The notes under the pieces are model-generated. The model had not been told where the DNA came from and made no database searches. It saw nothing but the letters and a program-made list of their open reading frames with translations. A DNA stretch of 64,000 nt from Clostridium_AI sp964409685 (GTDB taxonomy: Bacteria; Bacillota; Clostridia; Lachnospirales; Lachnospiraceae). The DNA lies in contig CAYPEJ010000003.1 of the NCBI GenBank assembly GCA_964409685.1, positions 62,001 to 126,000 on the forward strand. The letters are read 5' to 3'. The position numbers were made by a program, and so were the translations under genes. Shown piece by piece: positions 46,333 through 56,010 of this stretch; within the stretch, counting starts at the first letter, position 1, and each line of letters starts with the position of its first letter.

Positions 46333-48276
46333 TTATAACCCTCCTAATATAGACGAAATGATTGTATCAATTCCTGGTAACGACTTCTTTTCTAATGCAC
46401 TTGCTGTTGGAATTGGATTCGCCTCTGCAGCAATTCGAATGACATTGCCAACTAATTCTAAGCTACACTCTGATAATTGAGCCAACACTTCGGAACCGAA
46501 TCCAGCAAATTTCTGTCCCTCTTCCACAATTGCTATTAATCGGCTGTCATTCAATAGCCCTACATATTGTTTGAAATTACATGGAAATATCTGTGATGGA
46601 CATATAATTTGAGCCTTAATATCATATTTGTCAAAGAGCTGTTCTGCCACATCCACTAGCGTGTCCAAATAACCTCCATAGGAAATAATCGTAACATCTA
46701 CTTGATTAGTTTCTGGCTGAATTAAGATAGATGGAAATCTTTCATCTGACCGAAACACCTTAAAACCATCAGGTACACTTCCTCCAAGATACTTCCCATA
46801 TAATATTTTATTTTCAATTACCAACGTAGGATCTTGATTAGAGTTAAGCACTGCATCATAGAATTCTTTCGGTTCAATGAAATTATTCCATGCAACTACT
46901 CTAAGACCTGGAATACCAAAAAAATGCTTTTCTAATGTCTGACTATGGGTTGGTCCATATGCTCTTCCTCCCCCCATAGGGGTACGGACAACTAGTCCAC
47001 ACTTCACTTGATTATTATACATATATCTGAATTTACTAGCATGATTTAATATCTGATCAAATCCTAATGTAATGAAATCACCAAACATGATTTCTACAAA
47101 TGGCTTATAATTTTTTAATGCAAGACCACATCCGATACCTACAATTGCAGGTTCCGATATCGGAGTGTTAAATACTCTATCAGGAAATAAATCGGATAAT
47201 CCAGCAGATACTTTAAAAGCTCCGCCATAAGGTGACATAACATCTTCCCCGTAAAATATCATCTTATCCTCTTGCATCATTAAATCCTTCATAGTCTGAT
47301 TTAACGCTTTAATCACTCGTTTTTTTTCATATGTAACCTCTATCCATTCAGTTAAAGCCGTATTATTTGGTTCATCAAACTGAATTTCTGTAGCATCTTT
47401 GTCCTTTTCAGCTTTCTCTACTGCTCTTTCTACTATATTATATGCATCTTGAAAAATGTTACGGAATTCTTCAGAGTTTTCTTCCATCAGTTGATTAAGT
47501 GGATCTATTTTCTCATAACTTTCTACTAACTCTCTAGGTCGGTTATCGTCCCCCTTTGAATGTGCTTTTAATCGAAATGTATCAATCTGCACTAACACAG
47601 GTCTGGATTCTTCCCTAATATAAGTAATGGCATTCTCTAAAACATCATACAGATTTTCCCAATTCCATGTATCCGCCTTTTTCGCTATAACTCCAAATGC
47701 CTCAGCACGTTTTAATATATCCCCTGCTAATGTCTCTTCTTGAGAAGTGGATTGTGAAAATTTGTTGTTCTCCACTAAAACCAGCAATGGAAGATTCCAT
47801 TTGGAAGCAACATTAAGTGACTCATACACTGTCCCTTGACCTAATGTTCCATCTCCAATAAATGCAACCGAAATCTTCCCTTTTTTATCAATCTTATGTC
47901 CCATTGCCAAACCAGTTGCTACTGGTACAGTTCCTCCCTGAATTCCGTTGGAATAAAAGCCATTTTTGCATAAATGCTGGCTCCCACCACGTCCGCCACA
48001 CGTCCCAGTCTCTTTTCCCATAATCTCAGCAATAAGACCATACACATCTTTTACAATGGAGACATAATGACCATGACATCTATGATTGGAGAAAACAGTA
48101 TCTCCTTCTTCAATAAATTCGCTGACAACAGCCCCCGTGAATTCTTCACCAATACAGGTATGAATGGTTCCGTTCAAGCGATTCTGGCTGTATAAATAAA
48201 GCAGCTTTTCCTCTACCAATCTAGCTAACACTGCTTTATGTATAATCCTTTTTCTACATTCATTGTCTAATTTCAT
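46333..48276 (-). CDS. Fused 2-oxoacid dehydrogenase E1 alpha-beta
   Basis: The 647-residue protein is a single-chain E1. Residues 1-305 are the alpha part, with TPP-binding GDGTLGQGTVYESLN and the closing NN at 170-171, and HRCHGHYVS near the start. Residues 325-647 are the beta part, with YGEDVMSPYGGAF and SEPAIVGIG. E1 decarboxylates a 2-oxoacid with TPP and passes the acyl to lipoyl-E2. Relatives use pyruvate, acetoin or branched 2-oxoacids; the substrate here cannot be told from motifs alone. Its stop is 2 bases from the start of the E2-PKS gene, so it is surely the partner of that protein. The ATG has AAGGAG before it. Confidence 0.93.
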   Translation of the reverse strand: MKLDNECRKRIIHKAVLARLVEEKLLYLYSQNRLNGTIHTCIGEEFTGAVVSEFIEEGDTVFSNHRCHGHYVSIVKDVYGLIAEIMGKETGTCGGRGGSQHLCKNGFYSNGIQGGTVPVATGLAMGHKIDKKGKISVAFIGDGTLGQGTVYESLNVASKWNLPLLVLVENNKFSQSTSQEETLAGDILKRAEAFGVIAKKADTWNWENLYDVLENAITYIREESRPVLVQIDTFRLKAHSKGDDNRPRELVESYEKIDPLNQLMEENSEEFRNIFQDAYNIVERAVEKAEKDKDATEIQFDEPNNTALTEWIEVTYEKKRVIKALNQTMKDLMMQEDKMIFYGEDVMSPYGGAFKVSAGLSDLFPDRVFNTPISEPAIVGIGCGLALKNYKPFVEIMFGDFITLGFDQILNHASKFRYMYNNQVKCGLVVRTPMGGGRAYGPTHSQTLEKHFFGIPGLRVVAWNNFIEPKEFYDAVLNSNQDPTLVIENKILYGKYLGGSVPDGFKVFRSDERFPSILIQPETNQVDVTIISYGGYLDTLVDVAEQLFDKYDIKAQIICPSQIFPCNFKQYVGLLNDSRLIAIVEEGQKFAGFGSEVLAQLSECSLELVGNVIRIAAEANPIPTASALEKKSLPGIDTIISSILGGL

Positions 48277-48288
48277 AGCATTTTCTCC

Positions 48289-51200
48289 TTAATGCTCATT
48301 TCTACAGATAATCTCTTTTAACTTTATTTCACGCTGAGCTACAGTTGATTCTACAATAAATTTATAATCTTCCAAAAGCTTTTGCACCATTTCAGCACGA
48401 TAATATCGCAAAGAATAATATAAACTAAACTTAATTGAATTCAAATGTTCTTCCATTAGGAACATGGTTCTTCCCTGTACATCCTCATATGCAATAGGGA
48501 TGTCCTTACATATTAAATCATTTAATTGCAATTTTTCTCCAGCATCTTCCCACAATAGCAATGCACCATACGGACTTCTTCCATTTAAGTTTTTCCGAAT
48601 CTGACTCATTGGATAAATGGCTTGCTCAAGAGAACATAAGGATTTCTTTTTTACATCCTGAATAAGTTCTGAAAAAGTCTGTTCTTCTGATAAGCAGTTA
48701 CGAATTGCGATTAACTGATAAAATATCCCCATCACTCCAGATAATTCATTATTTTCGCGTCCTACCATTGCGGTTGCTACTGTTACATCCTGTATCCCGC
48801 TATATTTATATAGCAATATTTTGAGATTAGCCTGCATAAACATATAAGGAGTTACACCATATTGCCTGCATACGTCCTTTATTTTTGCCACAGTTTCTTC
48901 TTCAAATACTACACTATATATTCCACCTTCACTTTCTGGAATGGATTCATCAAGACAACTTGCCAACTGTGCTGATTTATATGATGAATCAAATTCATTT
49001 ACCCAGTATCGCTTTGCTTCTTCATACTTTTCACTTTTTACAAGATTTTTTCTCCATTCACTATAATCCGTATATTGAATTTTAGGTGGTTCTAGCTTAT
49101 TTCCATTATATAAACTACATAATTCTTTTGTAAATATCTTGATAGATACTGCGTCATAAATTAAGTGATCCATGTTATAAAGGAAGATATGTTTTTCTTC
49201 AGATACCTTTATGATTGCAACATCCAGTAATGGTGCTTGTTCTATACGAAATACCTTAGGAAAATGATTTATGAAATCTTGTATTTTTTCCTGATCTGAC
49301 TCTATGATTTTTTGAATAGAAAATGTAATATTCTCCATCGACTCTACAATACGAACATATCTTCCTTCTATTTGTTCATATCGGGTTCTTAATCCATCAT
49401 GCCTTTCGATCAACGTCATCAATGCATTTTCAAATTTATCATAGTCAAAAGCACCTTCTATTTCATACCCACGTACTTCATTGTAGACGGTAATTTTATC
49501 AAAATTCCTTAATCGAAGGATATCTTCTTCCTGATCTGTTAAATCATAGTAAGGTTTCTTTTCTGCTTTTGAAATACATTCTTTTCTTACATCCACTGAG
49601 GATTGATGCTGTTTAATATACTGTTCTAACTGGAAAATTGTAGAAGAATGAAACAATTCACTTAAAGGAATATCCACATTAAATGCTTCTGATATTTTTT
49701 CGGTCACCTCTGCTGCCAACAATGATTGTCCACCAAGCATAAAGAAGTTATCGTGAATTCCTATTTTTTCTTGACCCAATGTTTCTGACCAAATTCCAGC
49801 TAACTGGATCTGAATTTGCGTCTCAGGTGCTTGATATGCATATTCTGTATTGTGCTCTGGCTTTGGTAATGCTTTCCTGTCAACTTTTCCATTGTCAGTT
49901 ACTGGCAACTTATCCATATATACAAAATAAGATGGAACCATATAATCTGGCAAGGTCTTTCTTAGAAAAGACTCCAATTGCTCAGTTTCAATTGGCTGTT
50001 GGGAAACATAATAAGCACAGAGTAATTTGCTTCCATTTTCCTCTATATCCACCACAATAGATGCATTTACATCATCATGTTTTAAAATAGTACTTTCAAT
50101 CTCTCCTAGTTCAATACGATATCCACGAATTTTAACTTGAAAATCACTTCTACCTAGAAATTCCATATTACCATCGTCGTACCATCTAGCCAAATCACCT
50201 GTTTTATAAATCTTTTCTCCAGGAATAAACGGACTTGGAATAAACTTACTATCAGTTAATGCGGTATCATTTATATACCCTTTTGCTAAACACAGATCTC
50301 CAATGTAAAGATCCCCTGCCACGCCAATTGGACAAGGTTTTAGCTGATCATTTAGTATATAATATTTTGCATTTTGAATTGGTTTTCCGTAAGGGATGCT
50401 AACCCAATTAGGATCAAGTTCCTGAATATCGTAATAATTCGACCAAATGGTTGCCTCAGTAGCACCTCCAAGCGACACGACTTGTGGCGTTTGAAAGTAA
50501 TCTTTAACTTGACCTGGCAAGGTTAACGGTATCCAATCCCCACTTAAAAATACGTGCTTTAGTGCTGATGGCTTTTTAAGCTTCCCTTTCATAAACGGAA
50601 CGAGTTGCTGTAATTTCTGTGGTGCCGAATCCCAGAATGTAATTTCTTCCTCTTCAATAATACGCAAAAGATTCTTCGGCTCTTTTAAATCTGTATTTTC
50701 AACTAACCGGATCGTTGCTCCTGCTGCCATTATTCCAAACATATCATAGACAGATAAGTCAAATCCTGGAGATGTTACAAATAACTCCTTATCCCCTGGC
50801 TGAATCTGATATGTCTTGTTTACCCATTCAATCAAGTTTACAGCAGATTGATGATTTACTAGCACTCCTTTTGGTGTACCAGTAGAACCAGATGTATAAA
50901 TGACATACGCAGGGTGATCAGGCTGTATATTCTGGTTTGGATTTTCTTTGGATTGCCCTTGGATTGTCCTAATATCCAATACTTCTATAGAAGAAACTCT
51001 AGGCTCATAAGTACCATTTACCACTAACATATATTTTATATTTTCAATACCATTTGCTAAGTCTTTAAAAAATGTTGCATGCTCCTGATCCGTTATAAGA
51101 AAAGCCAGTTTATTGTTATCCAGTATCTTGCACATACGTTCTTTCGGAATATCTGTTTCAAATGGAACATATGCAGCTCCTGCCTTTAACACTGCTAATA

Positions 51201-52989
51201 AACTTTCCACCATACAAATAGAGCGTTCCATACATACTGCTACGAAATCGCCCATCTGGATTCCCTTTTCTATCAGAAGATTGGCAATCTGGTTAGCAAA
51301 ATCATTTGCCTGCTGATAGGTTATACTTTCACTTCCATTGGTAATTGCAATATGAGCTGGATATTTCTTAACGCTTTCTTCTACCAACCAAGTCATAGTT
51401 GCTTCATCAGAGAACTCACACTTGGTATCATTGAATTCTGTTACAACTTTACTATATTCCTTAGGTGCAAGAAGATTCATTTCTTTGATCGGTACTGTTT
51501 TATGTTCTGTTACATAAGCTAAAATGTGCTTAAAGTTTTCCACCATCCTTAATATGGTGCTTTCTTTAAATAAATCTGTATTATATTCAAAATATCCAGT
51601 TATTTTGTCTTTGTCTTCCCAGAAATAAATCTCCAAGTCAACTCGTATGGTTCCTCGGTCAATCTCCACAGATTCGATTTCCAAATTGTCAATTTGTAAA
51701 TCCCCTTCTCGCACATCTTGTAATACAAACATGGTCTGTACGACTGGAGGACAGCTTGTATCTCGTTCAAAATCTAATTCTTCTACAACCTTATCAAATG
51801 GTACTTCATTTGCATAAGCATCCAGACAGGTTTCTCGTACCGTTTGCAGAAAGTCTACGAAGTTTTTGTTTACATCTAGCACATTATTTATAACAAGAGT
51901 ATTTACAAAAAAGCCTACGATGTTTTCTAACTGTTCATAGGAACGGTTTGCAACAGCTGTTCCTATATTGATATTTGTACTTCCTGAGTAGGTATAAAAC
52001 AGAAGATGAATATAACCTAACAAAGTCATAAATAAGGAAGTTCCATTTTCAGCACCAATTTGTTTTATACTTTTTGCTAAATCCTTTGGAATATCCATGA
52101 AAATTCGTTTTCCATTGAAAGTCTGAAGCTTCGGTCTCTGATAATCAAATGGAAGCTTTGTCTTTTCTGGTGCATCCTTTAATTTCGTTTTCCAGTATTT
52201 TAGCTTGTATGCTAAAGCTTCATCCGTCACATTTCTATTCTGCCATTCTGCAAAGTCAGCAAACTGAATTTCTAATGGCTGTAAGGAAACTGTTTTTCCC
52301 ATACTGTAAGATTCATAAAATTGTTTTATTTCTTTAAAAATAATCTCCCATGACCACCCATCAGAGATAATATGGTGCGGATTAATCTCTAGTAAAAAGT
52401 CTTCTTCCCTAATTTTAACAAGGAGTACACGAAGTAAAGGTCCTTCTTTCAAGTCAAATGGAGTACGAAACTCTTGATCAATCAGGTGTTTTCCTTCCAT
52501 CTTTGCTTCTGCTTCAGGCATACTAGACAAATCTATTTTCCTAAAGCAAAGTTCTTGATGTTCCTCAATATACTGCACTGTCTTTCCATCCACAACATCA
52601 AATCTTGTTCGAAGTGCCTCATGTCTTTCTAGTATACTCTGAAGACTTTTCTGTAATACATCTATTTTTAAAGCTCCCTGAATTCTCCACGCAACAGCAT
52701 TGTTGTATGCTACCATTCCTTTGTGAAACTTATCTAAAAACCAAAGCCTGTTCTGCTCAAAAGATGCAGGATGATACTTTTTCCTTTCCACAGGGACAAT
52801 CTTATTTTCATCATGTCGTTTATTTTGACGAAGGAAGAAAATAATTTCTTCCTTCTTAGTTGCAATTTCATTTCTTAATTCTGGTGTCAGATCCTCTTTT
52901 TTGCATTTCAGTTTCAGTTTATCACCTGAAAGTTGTATCCTAATATTCTTAGAGGCAATGTCTGATAAAAATTCTTCAATTGTTTTCAT
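48289..52989 (-). CDS. NRPS with C-A-PCP-C domains, Cys-like specificity code
   Basis: The 1566-residue protein starts with a TubC-like docking region (1-55). C1 spans about 66-510 (HHIISDGWSW, His205/His206/Asp210). The A domain, about 525-1040, has YTSGSTGTPKG at 698-708. The PCP, about 1055-1127, has GGQSL with Ser1089. The second C domain (1145-1566) is odd: the active site reads MDHLIYDAVS instead of HHxxxDG, so the first His is Asp and Gly is Ala, although the second His1275 and Asp1279 are kept. That pattern also fits the DxxxxDxxS motif of heterocyclisation domains. The A-domain code reads about D-L-Y-D-F-S-L-I-W, nearest to the cysteine code. The ATG overlaps the preceding PCP stop by 4 bases (ATGA). 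Confidence 0.9.
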   Translation of the reverse strand: MKTIEEFLSDIASKNIRIQLSGDKLKLKCKKEDLTPELRNEIATKKEEIIFFLRQNKRHDENKIVPVERKKYHPASFEQNRLWFLDKFHKGMVAYNNAVAWRIQGALKIDVLQKSLQSILERHEALRTRFDVVDGKTVQYIEEHQELCFRKIDLSSMPEAEAKMEGKHLIDQEFRTPFDLKEGPLLRVLLVKIREEDFLLEINPHHIISDGWSWEIIFKEIKQFYESYSMGKTVSLQPLEIQFADFAEWQNRNVTDEALAYKLKYWKTKLKDAPEKTKLPFDYQRPKLQTFNGKRIFMDIPKDLAKSIKQIGAENGTSLFMTLLGYIHLLFYTYSGSTNINIGTAVANRSYEQLENIVGFFVNTLVINNVLDVNKNFVDFLQTVRETCLDAYANEVPFDKVVEELDFERDTSCPPVVQTMFVLQDVREGDLQIDNLEIESVEIDRGTIRVDLEIYFWEDKDKITGYFEYNTDLFKESTILRMVENFKHILAYVTEHKTVPIKEMNLLAPKEYSKVVTEFNDTKCEFSDEATMTWLVEESVKKYPAHIAITNGSESITYQQANDFANQIANLLIEKGIQMGDFVAVCMERSICMVESLLAVLKAGAAYVPFETDIPKERMCKILDNNKLAFLITDQEHATFFKDLANGIENIKYMLVVNGTYEPRVSSIEVLDIRTIQGQSKENPNQNIQPDHPAYVIYTSGSTGTPKGVLVNHQSAVNLIEWVNKTYQIQPGDKELFVTSPGFDLSVYDMFGIMAAGATIRLVENTDLKEPKNLLRIIEEEEITFWDSAPQKLQQLVPFMKGKLKKPSALKHVFLSGDWIPLTLPGQVKDYFQTPQVVSLGGATEATIWSNYYDIQELDPNWVSIPYGKPIQNAKYYILNDQLKPCPIGVAGDLYIGDLCLAKGYINDTALTDSKFIPSPFIPGEKIYKTGDLARWYDDGNMEFLGRSDFQVKIRGYRIELGEIESTILKHDDVNASIVVDIEENGSKLLCAYYVSQQPIETEQLESFLRKTLPDYMVPSYFVYMDKLPVTDNGKVDRKALPKPEHNTEYAYQAPETQIQIQLAGIWSETLGQEKIGIHDNFFMLGGQSLLAAEVTEKISEAFNVDIPLSELFHSSTIFQLEQYIKQHQSSVDVRKECISKAEKKPYYDLTDQEEDILRLRNFDKITVYNEVRGYEIEGAFDYDKFENALMTLIERHDGLRTRYEQIEGRYVRIVESMENITFSIQKIIESDQEKIQDFINHFPKVFRIEQAPLLDVAIIKVSEEKHIFLYNMDHLIYDAVSIKIFTKELCSLYNGNKLEPPKIQYTDYSEWRKNLVKSEKYEEAKRYWVNEFDSSYKSAQLASCLDESIPESEGGIYSVVFEEETVAKIKDVCRQYGVTPYMFMQANLKILLYKYSGIQDVTVATAMVGRENNELSGVMGIFYQLIAIRNCLSEEQTFSELIQDVKKKSLCSLEQAIYPMSQIRKNLNGRSPYGALLLWEDAGEKLQLNDLICKDIPIAYEDVQGRTMFLMEEHLNSIKFSLYYSLRYYRAEMVQKLLEDYKFIVESTVAQREIKLKEIICRNEH

Positions 52990-53288
52990 ATTTCAAACTC
53001 TTCCCCTTCTTCATCTTCCTCATCTAAACTTAATACTTTCACTAAATTAAATATGATCTTGGACAACTTATTTACAGTTGGATTTTCAAAGAATACCTTA
53101 CTTGAAATATCAACATCATATAGCTCTTTAATTTTTACTACAACACGAATGGCATATATAGAGTTTCCTCCAATTTGAAAGAAATCATCATCCATTCCAA
53201 CCTCATCTACATCAAATACAGCACATTCGTTCCAAATATCCATTAACTCTTCTTTAATCTCTTGCAGAGTTTCGCCATTTTTACTCAT
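52986..53288 (-). CDS. Stand-alone peptidyl carrier protein
   Basis: This 100-residue carrier has FFQIGGNSIYAIRVV with Ser43 as the phosphopantetheine site and a C-terminal acidic tail (DEEDEEGEEFEI). It immediately follows the serine-coded A gene and is coupled to the NRPS by a 4-base overlap, so it probably carries the seryl group and passes it on. The start has GGAGGT upstream. Confidence 0.88.
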   Translation of the reverse strand: MSKNGETLQEIKEELMDIWNECAVFDVDEVGMDDDFFQIGGNSIYAIRVVVKIKELYDVDISSKVFFENPTVNKLSKIIFNLVKVLSLDEEDEEGEEFEI

Positions 53289-53308
53289 CTTATTGATACC
53301 TCCAGCAC

Positions 53309-54889
53309 TTACATATACTCTTCTTCATATAACTTATTCAGAGCTTTCTTATCCAATTTTCCATTTAGTGTCGTTTCAAATCTTTCTATCCGAATAAACT
53401 TGGCAGGTACCATATAGTGAGGAATCCTTTCCCCTAGGAATTTAGCTAGAAGTTCTGGCTCCACTTCTTTTTCACCTTGATAAAATGCAACTAGATATTT
53501 ATTCACACTATCATGTTCATCTACAATCACTACACTCTTAGTAATTCCTTCATATTTGCAAAGATTTGTCTCGATTTCACCTAATTCAATTCTTAATCCA
53601 CGAATTTTCACTTGAAAATCTATTCTTCCATGATACTCAATTTCTCTATTTTCATTGATAGAAACTAAATCACCTGTTTTATAAATGATGTCATCTTCTT
53701 TATATGGGTTAGGAATAAAACTCTTTTTTGTTAACTCTTCGTTATTACAATATCCTTTTGAAACCTGAACTCCACCAATACAAAGTTCACCTTTTTCACC
53801 TGGTGCAACTATTTTATTTTCCTCATTCATTACATAAAGCTGCGTATTCCATACTGCCTTTCCAATTGGAACTCTTTCAAACGTCTCATTTACTGCATTG
53901 CAGTTATAGGCTGTTACATCAATAGTAGCTTCCGTTGGTCCATATAGATTCCATAGTTCAATCTCATGATGTTTCTTGTATAATTCATTGAATATGGTTG
54001 CTGTCTTCACATGTAACTCTTCACCACTTACAACAACATAACGCAAAGAAGATATTCTAGACAAATCAAATTTATATTTGGTGTATTCTATAAATAATTC
54101 CAATACGGAAGGTACAAAATGAATAACGGAAACTCCATTTTTTTCAATACACTTTACGATATCTCTAGGATTCTTCTCCTTATTTGGTTTTAAAATGGCT
54201 AATTTTGCACCAATCATTCCCCAGCATAGCAATTCCCAAACAGAAACATCAAAGGCATATGTGGTTTTCTGTAAAAAGACATCCTTGTGATTAAACTTAA
54301 AATTATCTATCATCCAGAGCAAACGATTTGTCAAGGAGTCATGACGAATCATAACTCCCTTTGGTTTACCAGTTGAACCAGAAGTATAGATAATATAGGC
54401 AATATCCGATCCTTTGGCTCTTTTTCCAAGATTCTCCCCTGAAAATGCATTCCACTCTTCCTCATTATCCCAAAAAATAAACTCAGCACTGTCTTTTAAA
54501 TACTCATCAATATATTTCTCATAAGAAATAACAAGATTTACTTGACTATTGGCAAAGCAATATTTTTTTCTATCATTTGGATGACTTGGGTCAATCGGCA
54601 AATAGGCTGCACCTGCTTTCAATACAGCTAAAATACTGATAATCATTTCAAAAGATCGTTCCACAATAATTCCTACAAATTGACCTGTTTTTGCCCCTTT
54701 CTCTACCAATAAGTTTGCCAATCTATTAGCTTTTTGGTTTACTTCTCCATAAGTCATTTCCTGACCTTCAAAGACCAGTGCTATTCTCTCAGGATCTTGT
54801 TTTACCTGTTCCTCAAAGTATTCATGCACCAATTTTTCTGTATCGAATTTAATCGCATCACCTATTATGTACTCTATATTTTTATTCAT
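53309..54889 (-). CDS. Stand-alone adenylation domain with serine code
   Basis: The 526-residue A domain has IIYTSGSTGKPKGVM, NLYGPTEATID, YKTGD and GRIDFQVKIRG. Reading the specificity positions by hand (FDVSVWE, VIHFVP, VVVSGEE, NLYGPTEATID) gives about D-V-W-H-V-S-L-I-D, which is one change from the well-known serine code D-V-W-H-L-S-L-I-D. It is followed by its PCP and preceded by a 3-hydroxyacyl-CoA dehydrogenase and an ACP. This resembles the zwittermicin ZmaJ setup that makes aminomalonyl-ACP from serine. The ATG has AAAGG just before it, and GAGGTG lies slightly upstream. Confidence 0.88.
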   Translation of the reverse strand: MNKNIEYIIGDAIKFDTEKLVHEYFEEQVKQDPERIALVFEGQEMTYGEVNQKANRLANLLVEKGAKTGQFVGIIVERSFEMIISILAVLKAGAAYLPIDPSHPNDRKKYCFANSQVNLVISYEKYIDEYLKDSAEFIFWDNEEEWNAFSGENLGKRAKGSDIAYIIYTSGSTGKPKGVMIRHDSLTNRLLWMIDNFKFNHKDVFLQKTTYAFDVSVWELLCWGMIGAKLAILKPNKEKNPRDIVKCIEKNGVSVIHFVPSVLELFIEYTKYKFDLSRISSLRYVVVSGEELHVKTATIFNELYKKHHEIELWNLYGPTEATIDVTAYNCNAVNETFERVPIGKAVWNTQLYVMNEENKIVAPGEKGELCIGGVQVSKGYCNNEELTKKSFIPNPYKEDDIIYKTGDLVSINENREIEYHGRIDFQVKIRGLRIELGEIETNLCKYEGITKSVVIVDEHDSVNKYLVAFYQGEKEVEPELLAKFLGERIPHYMVPAKFIRIERFETTLNGKLDKKALNKLYEEEYM

Positions 54890-54892
54890 CCT

Positions 54893-55741
54893 TTACACCT
54901 CATAATCGTAGAATCCTTTACCTGTTTTTACCCCAAGTAAACCAGCTTCCACCATTTTCTCCAGCAACGGAGATGGACGGTACTTGCTATCACGGTAACT
55001 TTCATAGAGCACAATCAAGGATTTATAAACAGTATCTAATCCAATTAAATCTGCGGTTTCTAAAGGTCCCATTGTATGACCAAAACATTCTTTAAAAATC
55101 GTATCTACTTGCTTTGCATCTGCCACACCATCTTGTACTGCCATAGCTGCTTCGTTCATAAATAAATGTGAGATACGATTAGATACAAAACCTGGGAAAT
55201 CATTAATGATAACCGCCTTCTTTTCAATGTCACGTAGAAAAGTCTCAACTTTAGAAATAGTTTCTTCAGAGGTGTGATAACCTTTAATCACCTCTACACA
55301 AGGCTTTAGGTAAACTGGATTCATAAAATGCATCCCAATTACTTTATCTGCCCTTTTAGTCAGTGCACCCACTTTTGTAATAGAAATGCAGGATGTATTT
55401 ACTCCAAAGCAAACATCATCTTTACAGATAACATCAATTTTCTTATAAATCTCTTTTTTGATGTTCCAATCTTCCGTTACATTTTCAATGACAAATTCAC
55501 ACTGCTTTAATTGCTCAAAATCCGTAGTAAAAACGATATTTTGAATCAGTGATTTGTCAAACTTTTCTTTTCTCTTTAAATACATATGAGAAAAACGAAG
55601 TGTCTTCAAAATATTTTTCCTGGACTGCTCTAAAATCTCATTGTTAATATCAATCAAAATGACTTTTTTCCCTTGAAGCATTAAATTGTGCGCTAAACTT
55701 GAACCTATATTCCCTGCACCAATTACACCTATTGTATTCAT
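54893..55741 (-). CDS. 3-hydroxyacyl-CoA dehydrogenase-like protein (FkbK/ZmaG-like)
   Basis: The 282-residue protein has the N-terminal GVIGAGNIGSSLAHNLM Rossmann motif, a conserved NTSCISITKV region and HFMNPVYLKPCVEVI with its active-site His. ADLIGLDTVYKSL lies in the C-terminal helical domain. This matches the dehydrogenases of hydroxymalonyl, methoxymalonyl and aminomalonyl extender pathways, which oxidise the 3-hydroxy group of a carrier-bound glyceryl or seryl unit. The gene sits between the ACP and the serine A-domain genes, so a carrier-bound substrate is likely. The start has CAGGAG upstream. Confidence 0.9.
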   Translation of the reverse strand: MNTIGVIGAGNIGSSLAHNLMLQGKKVILIDINNEILEQSRKNILKTLRFSHMYLKRKEKFDKSLIQNIVFTTDFEQLKQCEFVIENVTEDWNIKKEIYKKIDVICKDDVCFGVNTSCISITKVGALTKRADKVIGMHFMNPVYLKPCVEVIKGYHTSEETISKVETFLRDIEKKAVIINDFPGFVSNRISHLFMNEAAMAVQDGVADAKQVDTIFKECFGHTMGPLETADLIGLDTVYKSLIVLYESYRDSKYRPSPLLEKMVEAGLLGVKTGKGFYDYEV

Positions 55742-55757
55742 ATTGTTAATCTCCTGA

Positions 55758-55991
55758 CTACATATTTTCTTCTACTAGTTTTGCAATTTCCTTAACAGAT
55801 TTAATTTTTTCAAAATCAAGATCTTCGTCTTCTAGTTCCACATCAAATTCTTTCTCAATAAATAAAATCAGTTGCATTGCAAACAAGGAATGCACGATTC
55901 CTTTTTCAAAGATATCTTCGTCTACTTTAATATCTGTAGCATTTGTTGTTTTGTTGATATACTCCATTAATTTGTTTTCGATTTCGTTCAT
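55758..55991 (-). CDS. Stand-alone acyl carrier protein, FkbJ/ZmaD-like
   Basis: This 77-residue carrier has the GIVHSLFAMQLILFIEKEF motif with Ser35 as the phosphopantetheine site. The 'GIV-H/N-SLFAMQ' form is characteristic of ACPs that carry hydroxymalonyl- or aminomalonyl-type extender units (FkbJ, ZmaD), rather than normal PKS ACPs. It sits between etfA and the 3-hydroxyacyl dehydrogenase gene. The ATG has TAGGAG before it. Confidence 0.88.
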   Translation of the reverse strand: MNEIENKLMEYINKTTNATDIKVDEDIFEKGIVHSLFAMQLILFIEKEFDVELEDEDLDFEKIKSVKEIAKLVEENM

Positions 55992-56010
55992 AATAAATTT
56001 CTCCTACTTT

